64,000 bases of DNA, taken from the NCBI RefSeq assembly GCF_910591885.1, contig NW_025963561.1, forward strand, positions 744,001-808,000, read 5' to 3'. This document shows positions 53,431 through 64,000 of this stretch, piece after piece. Within the stretch, counting starts at the first letter, position 1. Every line of letters starts with the position of its first letter. This DNA is from Bombus terrestris. Its lineage: Eukaryota > Arthropoda > Insecta > Hymenoptera > Apidae. The notes beneath the pieces are model-generated. The model did not search any database, was not told where the DNA came from, and saw nothing but the letters and a program-made list of their open reading frames with translations. A program made the translations under genes and the position numbers.

Positions 53431-56400
53431 TAACGCTATACGTCATATAGAGATGCAATATAACGATATACGCCCTATAGTGATGCAATACAACGTTATT
53501 CCTTATAACCTAACAGTATATGACGTTATACCTTATAACGTAATAGTATATAACGTTATACGTCATATAGTGGTGCAATATAACGTTATAGGTCCTATAG
53601 TGATGGAATATAACGTTATAGAATATAACGTAATAGTATATAACGTTATACCTTATAACGTAATAGTATATAATGTTTTACGTCATAACGTAATAGTATA
53701 TAACGTTATACGTCATATAGTGGTGCAATATAAGGTTATAGGTCCTATAGTGATGGAATATAACGTTATACATTATAACGTAATAGTATATAACGTTATA
53801 CGTTATAACGTAATAGTATATAACGTTATACGTTATAACGTAATAGTATATAACGTTATACGTTATAACGTAATAGTATATAACGTTATACGTCATATAG
53901 TGATGCGATATAACGTTATAACATATAACCTAATAGTATATAACGTTATACGACATAACGTAATATAATGTAACGTTATAGGTTACAACGTAATAGTATA
54001 TAACGTTATACGACATATAGTGATGCAGTATATCGTTATACGTCATATAGTGCGGAGATTAAACGTGATAGGTCCTATAGTGAGGGAATATAACGTTATA
54101 CATTCTAACGAAATAGCATATAACGTTATACGTCATAACGTAATAGTATATCACCTTATACATCATCTAGTGATGCAATATATCGTTAAACGTTAAAACG
54201 TAATACTATAAAACATCGTACGTCATATAGTCATGCGATATAACGTTATACGTCATATAGTGATGCGATATAACGTTATACCTCATATTGTGATGCGATA
54301 TAACTTTATACGTTATACCATTATTGTATACAACGTGATACGTCATAACGTAATAGTATATAACGTTATACGTCATATAGTGATGCAATATATCGTTATA
54401 TGACCGAAAGAGAGGCAATAAAACGCTATACGTCATATAGTGGTGCAATATAACGTTATAGGTCCTATAGTGATGGAATATAACGTTATACATTATAACG
54501 TAATAGTATATAGCGTTATACATCATAACGTAATAGTATATAACGTTATACGTCATAACGTAATAGTATATAACGTTATAGGTCATATAGTAATGCAATA
54601 TAACGCTAAACGTTACAACGTAATAGTATAAAACATCGTACGTCATATAGTGTTGCGATATAACGTTATACGTAATAACGCAATAGTATATAACGTTTTA
54701 CGTCATAACGTAATATTATATAACGTAGTACGTCATATAGTGGTGCAATATAACGTTATAGGTCTCATAGTGATGGAATATAACGTTATACATTATAACG
54801 TAATAATATATAACGTTATACGTCATAACGTAATAGTATATAACGTTATAGGTCATATGGTGGTGCAATATAACGTTATAGGTCTCATAGTGATGGAATA
54901 TAACGTTATACATTATAACGTAATAGTATATAACGTTCTACGTCATATAGTGGTGCAATATAACGCTATAGGTCCTATAGTGATGGAATATAACGTTATA
55001 CATTATAACGTAATACTATGTAACGTTATACGTCATAACGTAATAGTATATAACGTTATACGTCATAACGTAATAGTATATAACGTTATGCGTCATATAG
55101 TAATGCAATATAACGCTAAACGTTATAACGTAATAGTATAAAACATCGCACGTCATATAGTGATGCGATATAACGTTATAGGTCCTATAGTGATGGAATA
55201 TAACGTTATAGTATAAAACGTAATAATACATAACGTTATACGTCATATAGTGGTGCAATATAACGTTATAGGCCTTATAGTGATGGAATATAACGTTATA
55301 CATTATAACGTAATAGTATATAACGTTATACGTCATAACGTAATAGTATATAACGTTATAGGCCTTATGATGATGGAATATAACGTTATACATTATAACG
55401 TAATAGTATATAACGTTATACGTCATAACGTAATAGTACATAACGTTACACGTCATAAAGTAATAGTATATAACGTTATACGTCATATAGGTGTGCAATA
55501 TAACGTTATAGGCCTTATAATGATGGCATATAACGTTATACATTATAACGTAATGGTATATAACGTTTTACGTCATAACGTAATAGTATATAACGTTATA
55601 CGTCATAACGTAATAGTATATAACGTTATAGTTCATATAGTGGTGGAATATAACGTTATAGGTCTCATAGTGATGGAATATAACGTTATACATTATAACG
55701 TAATAGTATATAACGTTATAAGTCATATAGTGGTGCAATATAACGTTATAGGTCCTATAGTGATGGAATATATCGGTATACATTATAACGTAATATTATA
55801 TAACGTTATACATCATAACGTAATAGTATATAACGTTATACGTCATAACGTAATAGTATATAACGTTATGCATCATATAGTAATGCAATATAACGCTAAA
55901 CGTTATAACGTAATAGTATAAAACATCGTACGTCATATAGTGTTGCGATATAACGTTATACGTAATAACGTAATAGTATATAACGTTTTACGTCATAACG
56001 TAATAGTATATAACGCTGTACGTCATATAGTGGTGCAATATAACGTTATAGGTCTCATAGTGATGGAATATAACGTTATACATTATAACGTAATAGTATA
56101 TAACGTTATACGTCATAACGTAATAGTACATAACGTTACACGTCATAAAGTAATAGTATATAACGTTATACGTCATATAGGGGTGCAATATAACGTTATA
56201 GGCCTTATAATGATGGCATATAACGTTATACATTATAACGTAATGGTATATAACGTTTTACGTCATAACGTAATAGTATATAACGTTATACGTCATAACG
56301 TAATAGTATATAACGTTATACCTCATATTGTGATGCGATATAACTTTATACGTTATAAGTTAATTGTATATAACGTGATACGTCATAACGTAATAGTATA

Positions 56401-59400
56401 TAACGCTATACGTCATATAGAGATGCAATATAACGATATACGCCCTATAGTGATGGAATATAACGTTATACATTATAACGTAATAGTACATAACGTTATA
56501 CGTTATAACGTAATAGTATATAACGTTTTACGTCAGAACGTAATAGTATATAACGTTATACGTCATATAGAGGTGCAATATAACGTTATAGGTCCTATAG
56601 TGATGAAATATAACGTTATACATTATAACGTAATAGTATATAACGTTATACGTCATATAGTGGTGCAATATAACGTTATAGGTCGTATAGTGATGGAATA
56701 TAACGTTATAGAATATAACGTAATAGTATATAACGTTATAGAATATAACGTAATAGTATATAACGTTATACCTTATAACGTAATAGTATATAACGTTTTA
56801 CGTCATAACGTAATAGTATATAACGTTATACGTCATATAGTGGTGCAATATAACGTTATAGGTCCTATAGTGATGGAATATAACGTTGTACATTATAACG
56901 TAATAGTATATAACGCTATACGTCATATAGAGATGCAATATAACGATATACGCCCTATAGTGATGGAATATAACGTTATACATTATAACGTAATAGTGTA
57001 TAAGTTTATACGCCATATAGTGATGCAATATAACGTTATACGTCCTATAGTGATGCAATACAACGTTATACCTTATAACCTAACAGTATATGACGTTATA
57101 CATTATAACGTAATAGTATATAACGTTATACGTCATAACGTAATAGTATATAACGTTATACGTCATATAGTGATGCAATATATCGTTATACGTCATATAG
57201 TGAGGAGATTAAACGTTATAGGTCCTATAGTGATGGAATATAACGTTATACATTCTAACGTAATAGCATATAACGTTATACGTCATATTGTGATGCAATA
57301 TATCGTTATACGTCCTATAGATATGCAATACAACGTTATACCTTATAACCTAACAGTATATGACGTTATACATTATAACGTAATAGTATATAACGTTATA
57401 CGTCATAACGTAATAGTATATAACGTTATACGTTATAACGTAATAGTATATAACGTTATACGTCATATAGTGATGCAATATATCGTTATACGTCATATAG
57501 TGATGCAATATAACGTTATACCTCATACTGTGATGCGATATACCTTTATACGTTATAACATAATTGTATATAACGTGATACGCCATAACGTAATAGTATA
57601 TAACGTTATACGTCATATAGTGATGCAATATATCGTTATATGACCGAAAGAGAGGCAATAAAACGTTATACGTCATATAGTGATGCGATATAACGTTATA
57701 CGTAATAACGTAATAGTATATAATGTTATACGCCATATTGTGATGCAATATATCGTTATACGGCCTATAGTTATGCAATACAACGTTATACCTTAAACCT
57801 AACAGTATATGACTTTATACCTTATAACGTAATAGTATACAACATTATACGTCATAACGTAATTGTATATAACGTTATACGTTATAACGTAATAGTATAT
57901 AACGTTATACGTCATATAGTGGTGCAATATATCGTTATACGTCATATAATGATTCGATATAACGTTATACCATATAACCTAATAGTATATAAAGTTATAC
58001 GACATAACGTAATAGAATATAACGTTATAGGTTATAACGTAATAGTATATAACGTTATACCTCATATTGTGATGCGATATACCTTTATACGTTATAACAT
58101 AATTGTATATAACGTGATACGTCAAAACGTAATAGTATATAACGTTATACGTCATATAGTGATGCAATATATCGTTATATGACCGAAAGAGAGGCAATAA
58201 AACGTTATACGTCATATAGTGATGCGATATAACGTTATACGTGATAACGTAATAGTATATAACGTTATACGCCATATTGTGATGCAATATATCGTTATAC
58301 GGCCTATAGTTATGCAATACAACGTTATACCTTATAACCTAACAGTATATGACGTTATACCTTATAACGTAATAGTATACAACGTTATACGTCATAACGT
58401 AATTGTATATAACGTTATACGTTATAACGTAACAGTATATAACGTTATAAGTCATATACTGGTGCAATATATCGTTATACGTCATATAATGATTCGATAT
58501 AACGTTATACCATATAACCTAATAGTATATAAAGTTATACGACATAACGTAATAGAATATAACGTTATAGGTTATAACGTAATAGCATATAACGTTATAC
58601 CTCATATTGTGATGCGATATAACTTTATACGTTATAACATAATTGTATATAACGTGATACGTCATATAGTTGTGCAATATATCGTTATACGTCATATAAT
58701 GATGCGATATAACGTTATACCATATAACCTAATGGTAAATAACGTTATACGAAATAACGTAATAGAATATAACGTTATAAGTTATAACGTAATAGTATAT
58801 AACGTTATACCTCATATTGTGATGCGATATAACTTTATACGTTATAACTTAATTGTATATAACGTGATACGTCATAACGTAACAGTATATAACGCTATAC
58901 GTCATATAGAGATGCAATATAACGATATACGCCCTATAGTGACGGAATATAACGTTATACATTATAACGTAATAGTATATAACGTTATGCGACATATAGT
59001 GATGCAGTATATCGTTATACGTCATATAGTGCGGAGATTAAACGTGATAGGTCCTATAGTGAGGGAATATAACGTTATACATTCTAACGAAATAGCATAT
59101 AACGTTATACGTCATAACGTAATAGTATATCACCTTATACATCATCTAGTGATGCAATATATCGTTAAACGTTATAACGTAATAGTATAAAACATCGCAC
59201 GTCATATAGTGATGCGATATAACGTTATAGGTCCTATAGTGATGGAATATAACGTTATAGTATAAAACGTAATAATACATAACGTTATACGTCATATAGT
59301 GGTGCAATATAACGTTATAGGCCTTATAGTGATGGAATATAACGTTATACATTATAACGTAATAGTATATAACGTTATACGTCATAACGTAATAGTATAT

Positions 59401-59480
59401 AACGGTATACGTAATAACGTAGTAGTATATAACGTTATACGTCATATAGTGGTTGCAATATAACGTTATAGGTCCTATAG
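53430..59480 (+). repeat. Mosaic domain between the 4.07-kb duplication and the right-hand HOR
   Basis: It is assembled from pieces also seen elsewhere. The region 53,570-53,900 resembles 42,110-42,440. The region 54,010-54,420 resembles 43,440-43,800. The region 56,880-58,900 is a diverged third relative of the 4.07-kb unit (agg-type marker at 57,202, purine-rich monomers at 57,644 and 58,183). The region 54,380-55,590 is duplicated at +5,100. It holds the longest same-strand open frame (55,940-57,643), which I regard as non-coding. No gene is seen. Confidence 0.78.
54380..55590 (+). repeat. 1.2-kb segment duplicated at 59,480-60,690 (offset 5,100 bp)
   Basis: It includes the purine-rich monomer (54,404 and 59,504), the HOR start (54,650 and 59,750) and about 1 kb of downstream composites. 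The offset is exactly 170 monomers. The copies differ by occasional single bases, for example ggccttatgatg at about 55,371 against ggccttataatg at about 60,471. Similarity begins abruptly at the purine-rich monomer. Confidence 0.9.
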
Positions 59481-59749
59481 TGATGCAATATATCGTTATA
59501 TGACCGAAAGAGAGGCAATAAAACGCTATACGTCATATAGTGGTGCAATATAACGTTATAGGTCCTATAGTGATGGAATATAACGTTATACATTATAACG
59601 TAATAGTATATAGCGTTATACATCATAACGTAATAGTATATAACGTTATACGTCATAACGTAATAGTATATAACGTTATAGGTCATATAGTAATGCAATA
59701 TAACGCTAAACGTTACAACGTAATAGTATAAAACATCGTACGTCATATA

Positions 59750-60769
59750 GTGTTGCGATATAACGTTATACGTAATAACGTAATAGTATATAACGTTTTA
59801 CGTCATAACGTAATATTATATAACGTAGTACGTCATATAGTGGTGCAATATAACGTTATAGGTCTCATAGTGATGGAATATAACGTTATACATTATAACG
59901 TAATAATATATAACGTTATACGTCATAACGTAATAGTATATAACGTTATAGGTCATATGGTGGTGCAATATAACGTTATAGGTCTCATAGTGATGGAATA
60001 TAACGTTATACATTATAACGTAATAGTATATAACGTTCTACGTCATATAGTGGTGCAATATAACGCTATAGGTCCTATAGTGATGGAATATAACGTTATA
60101 CATTATAACGTAATACTATGTAACGTTATACGTCATAACGTAATAGTATATAACGTTATACGTCATAACGTAATAGTATATAACGTTATGCGTCATATAG
60201 TAATGCAATATAACGCTAAACGTTATAACGTAATAGTATAAAACATCGCACGTCATATAGTGATGCGATATAACGTTATAGGTCCTATAGTGATGGAATA
60301 TAACGTTATAGTATAAAACGTAATAATACATAACGTTATACGTCATATAGTGGTGCAATATAACGTTATAGGCCTTATAGTGATGGAATATAACGTTATA
60401 CATTATAACGTAATAGTATATAACGTTATACGTCATAACGTAATAGTATATAACGTTATAGGCCTTATAATGATGGAATATAACGTTATACATTATAACG
60501 TAATAGTATATAACGTTATACGTCATAACGTAATAGTACATAACGTTACACGTCATAAAGTAATAGTATATAACGTTATACGTCATATAGGTGTGCAATA
60601 TAACGTTATAGGCCTTATAATGATGGCATATAACGTTATACATTATAACGTAATGGTATATAACGTTTTACGTCATAACGTAATAGTATATAACGTTATA
60701 GGTCATATAGTAATGCAATATAACGCTAAACGTTACAACGTAATAGTATAAAACATCGTACGTCATATA
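59750..60769 (+). repeat. 1,020-bp HOR unit (34 monomers), first copy
   Basis: It runs from one gtgttgcgatataacg start to the next. It contains the block aacgtagtacg, gtaataatat, ggtcatatggtgg, aacgttctacg, gtaatactatgtaacg, aaaacatcgcacg, a gtataaaacg monomer and ggccttataatgatggc, in that order. The following units repeat this order with essentially no substitutions that I could see. Confidence 0.9.
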
Positions 60770-62359
60770 GTGTTGCGATATAACGTTATACGTAATAACG
60801 TAATAGTATATAACGTTTTACGTCATAACGTAATATTATATAACGTAGTACGTCATATAGTGGTGCAATATAACGTTATAGGTCTCATAGTGATGGAATA
60901 TAACGTTATACATTATAACGTAATAATATATAACGTTATACGTCATAACGTAATAGTATATAACGTTATAGGTCATATGGTGGTGCAATATAACGTTATA
61001 GGTCTCATAGTGATGGAATATAACGTTATACATTATAACGTAATAGTATATAACGTTCTACGTCATATAGTGGTGCAATATAACGCTATAGGTCCTATAG
61101 TGATGGAATATAACGTTATACATTATAACGTAATACTATGTAACGTTATACGTCATAACGTAATAGTATATAACGTTATACGTCATAACGTAATAGTATA
61201 TAACGTTATAGGTCATATGGTGGTGCAATATAACGTTATAGGTCTCATAGTGATGGAATATAACGTTATACATTATAACGTAATAGTATATAACGTTCTA
61301 CGTCATATAGTGGTGCAATATAACGCTATAGGTCCTATAGTGATGGAATATAACGTTATACATTATAACGTAATACTATGTAACGTTATACGTCATAACG
61401 TAATAGTATATAACGTTATACGTCATAACGTAATAGTATATAACGTTATGCGTCATATAGTAATGCAATATAACGCTAAACGTTATAACGTAATAGTATA
61501 AAACATCGCACGTCATATAGTGATGCGATATAACGTTATAGGTCCTATAGTGATGGAATATAACGTTATAGTATAAAACGTAATAATACATAACGTTATA
61601 CGTCATATAGTGGTGCAATATAACGTTATAGGCCTTATAGTGATGGAATATAACGTTATACATTATAACGTAATAGTATATAACGTTATACGTCATAACG
61701 TAATAGTATATAACGTTATAGGCCTTATAATGATGGAATATAACGTTATACATTATAACGTAATAGTATATAACGTTATAGGTCATATGGTGGTGCAATA
61801 TAACGTTATAGGTCTCATAGTGATGGAATATAACGTTATACATTATAACGTAATAGTATATAACGTTCTACGTCATATAGTGGTGCAATATAACGCTATA
61901 GGTCCTATAGTGATGGAATATAACGTTATACATTATAACGTAATACTATGTAACGTTATACGTCATAACGTAATAGTATATAACGTTATACGTCATAACG
62001 TAATAGTATATAACGTTATGCGTCATATAGTAATGCAATATAACGCTAAACGTTATAACGTAATAGTATAAAACATCGCACGTCATATAGTGATGCGATA
62101 TAACGTTATAGGTCCTATAGTGATGGAATATAACGTTATAGTATAAAACGTAATAATACATAACGTTATACGTCATATAGTGGTGCAATATAACGTTATA
62201 GGCCTTATAGTGATGGAATATAACGTTATACATTATAACGTAATAGTATATAACGTTATACGTCATAACGTAATAGTATATAACGTTATAGGTCATATAG
62301 TAATGCAATATAACGCTAAACGTTACAACGTAATAGTATAAAACATCGTACGTCATATA
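60770..62359 (+). repeat. Expanded HOR unit (1,590 bp) with 240-bp and 570-bp internal duplications
   Basis: The segment from the ggtcatatggtgg monomer (60,971) is repeated at 61,211 (240 bp, 8 monomers) and again at 61,781 (570 bp, 19 monomers). The 570-bp repeat compares 61,201-61,710 with 61,771-62,280. All steps are whole numbers of monomers and the copies look identical, which points to recent expansion by unequal exchange or slippage. Confidence 0.9.
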
Positions 62360-63379
62360 GTGTTGCGATATAACGTTATACGTAATAACGTAATAGTATA
62401 TAACGTTTTACGTCATAACGTAATATTATATAACGTAGTACGTCATATAGTGGTGCAATATAACGTTATAGGTCTCATAGTGATGGAATATAACGTTATA
62501 CATTATAACGTAATAATATATAACGTTATACGTCATAACGTAATAGTATATAACGTTATAGGTCATATGGTGGTGCAATATAACGTTATAGGTCTCATAG
62601 TGATGGAATATAACGTTATACATTATAACGTAATAGTATATAACGTTCTACGTCATATAGTGGTGCAATATAACGCTATAGGCCTTATAATGATGGCATA
62701 TAACGTTATACATTATAACGTAATGGTATATAACGTTTTACGTCATAACGTAATAGTATATAACGTTATACGTCATAACGTAATAGTATATAACGTTATG
62801 CGTCATATAGTAATGCAATATAACGCTAAACGTTATAACGTAATAGTATAAAACATCGCACGTCATATAGTGATGCGATATAACGTTATAGGTCCTATAG
62901 TGATGGAATATAACGTTATAGTATAAAACGTAATAATACATAACGTTATACGTCATATAGTGGTGCAATATAACGTTATAGGCCTTATAGTGATGGAATA
63001 TAACGTTATACATTATAACGTAATAGTATATAACGTTATACGTCATAACGTAATAGTATATAACGTTATAGGCCTTATAATGATGGAATATAACGTTATA
63101 CATTATAACGTAATAGTATATAACGTTATACGTCATAACGTAATAGTACATAACGTTACACGTCATAAAGTAATAGTATATAACGTTATACGTCATATAG
63201 GTGTGCAATATAACGTTATAGGCCTTATAATGATGGCATATAACGTTATACATTATAACGTAATGGTATATAACGTTTTACGTCATAACGTAATAGTATA
63301 TAACGTTATAGGTCATATAGTAATGCAATATAACGCTAAACGTTACAACGTAATAGTATAAAACATCGTACGTCATATA
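62360..63379 (+). repeat. 1,020-bp HOR unit with an in-register patch
   Basis: It has the same length and order as the 59,750 unit, except that monomers at about 62,681-62,770 (ggccttataatgatggc, then gtaatggtat, then aacgttttacg) replace the expected ggtcctatagtgatgg, gtaatactatg series. The replacing series is the one normally found about 540 bp further on in the same unit (about 63,221-63,310). Confidence 0.88.
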
Positions 63380-64000
63380 GTGTTGCGATATAACGTTATA
63401 CGTAATAACGTAATAGTATATAACGTTTTACGTCATAACGTAATATTATATAACGTAGTACGTCATATAGTGGTGCAATATAACGTTATAGGTCTCATAG
63501 TGATGGAATATAACGTTATACATTATAACGTAATAATATATAACGTTATACGTCATAACGTAATAGTATATAACGTTATAGGTCATATGGTGGTGCAATA
63601 TAACGTTATAGGTCTCATAGTGATGGAATATAACGTTATACATTATAACGTAATAGTATATAACGTTCTACGTCATATAGTGGTGCAATATAACGCTATA
63701 GGTCCTATAGTGATGGAATATAACGTTATACATTATAACGTAATACTATGTAACGTTATACGTCATAACGTAATAGTATATAACGTTATACGTCATAACG
63801 TAATAGTATATAACGTTATGCGTCATATAGTAATGCAATATAACGCTAAACGTTATAACGTAATAGTATAAAACATCGCACGTCATATAGTGATGCGATA
63901 TAACGTTATAGGTCCTATAGTGATGGAATATAACGTTATAGTATAAAACGTAATAATACATAACGTTATACGTCATATAGTGGTGCAATATAACGTTATA
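63380..64000 (+). repeat. 1,020-bp HOR unit, cut by the window end
   Basis: It follows the 59,750 unit base for base as far as I can read and stops in the middle of a monomer at 64,000. The array therefore continues beyond the window. Confidence 0.9.

Larger units (their letters stand above)
1..64000 (+). repeat. 30-bp satellite array filling the whole window
   Basis: The sequence is head-to-tail copies of a 30-bp monomer from end to end. In the commonest form the first half reads ataacgttatacgtc and the second half reads ataacgtaatagtat. Rows of 60 bases line up as two monomers for long stretches, and the register moves only at rare 18-, 23-, 29- or 31-bp monomers and at one strand-switch site. 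Both ends cut through repeats, so the true array is longer. No stretch over 300 bp is free of the repeat and no unique insert was seen. High-copy, same-orientation, AT-rich monomers with nested higher-order repeats are the known architecture of centromeric or pericentromeric satellites in eukaryotes. The chromosomal location here is inferred, and I do not recognise the family. Confidence 0.98.

Noticed and set aside
55940..57643. 567-codon open frame on the + strand, the longest in the window
   Set aside because: It is a low-complexity decapeptide repeat with no domain, signal peptide or catalytic motif. It starts at the generic HOR landmark and ends at a variant monomer carrying a stop. The opposite strand is also largely open, and the same peptides arise from every part of the array.
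1..64000. CRISPR array
   Set aside because: The 30-bp unit is in the size range of CRISPR repeats, but the copies are directly contiguous with no unique spacers, monomers vary, and no cas gene is present.
1..64000. Transposable element or insertion sequence
   Set aside because: No long terminal or terminal inverted repeats, no target-site duplication and no transposase or reverse-transcriptase coding sequence were seen. The only inverted repeats are within the satellite itself.
1..64000. Telomeric repeat or rRNA/tRNA genes
   Set aside because: No TTAGGG-, TTAGG- or TTTAGGG-type runs, and no G+C-rich structured stretch or cloverleaf-like sequence interrupts the 30-bp period.
1..64000. CENP-B-box-like protein-binding site
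   Set aside because: No monomer variant resembles the known CENP-B box core (TTCG followed by CGGG). The closest G-rich string, cgaaagagagg, does not fit it.
1..64000. Organellar (mitochondrial or plastid) repeat region
   Set aside because: The low G+C would permit it, but 64 kb without any organellar gene and with multi-kilobase HORs fits nuclear heterochromatin better. I cannot exclude it formally from this window alone.
1..64000. TATA-box promoters at tatataacg
   Set aside because: The string occurs in most monomers as part of the repeat, with no positional link to any transcription unit, so it has no predictive value here.

Overview
The window is one uninterrupted block of satellite DNA. 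From base 1 to base 64,000 it is built from a 30-bp monomer (about 2,100 copies by simple division), nearly all in the same orientation, and the array runs off both ends. I see no gene, RNA gene, transposon, promoter or unique sequence that I can support. The long open frames on both strands are a by-product of a 30-bp period that is divisible by three. The material is almost certainly eukaryotic heterochromatin (centromeric, pericentromeric, subtelomeric or B-chromosome type). The sequence does not identify the species. The monomer is about 27-33% G+C yet carries roughly three CpG per 30 bp, which argues against strong long-term germline CpG methylation.

The array is hierarchical. (1) A 15-bp ancestral unit appears to be doubled into the 30-bp monomer; ACGT recurs at monomer positions 4, 11 and 19. 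(2) There are two monomer families: A, ending gtaatagtat, and B, ending tagtgrtgsaat. (3) These combine into composites of 4-5 monomers (120-150 bp), typically B-B-A-A or B-B-A-A-A. (4) The composites form higher-order repeats (HORs) of 1.02, about 3.2, 4.07 and 5.62 kb.

Layout: 1-7,080 is a mosaic left domain with scattered duplications at offsets 3,392, 4,114 and 4,143 bp. 7,080-18,335 is a tandem duplication of a 5.62-kb unit whose two copies differ by 15 bp at one site; that site holds the only strand-switched repeat fragments I found. About 15,595-38,440 is an HOR array whose units (3,393, 3,031, 2,311, 4,626, 3,303, 3,183 and about 3,000 bp) combine a nearly constant 1,170-bp arm with a variable arm. 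38,040-39,540 is a 900-bp duplication. 39,540-45,300 is the most heterogeneous part, with truncated monomers. About 45,300-53,430 is a tandem duplication of a 4,068-bp unit. 53,430-59,480 is a mosaic of pieces from neighbouring domains. 59,480-64,000 is a 1,020-bp HOR that is being expanded by exact multiples of 30 bp (240, 570 and 1,020 bp).

The most informative signals are the strand-switched fragments at the same site of both 5.6-kb copies, the 31-bp monomer that sets HOR length modulo 30, the in-register 90-bp patch near 62,700, shared truncated monomers that order the duplications, and a purine-rich monomer variant absent from 13.8-39.9 kb. Offsets and identities were read by eye; a dot plot and monomer clustering would refine the boundaries.
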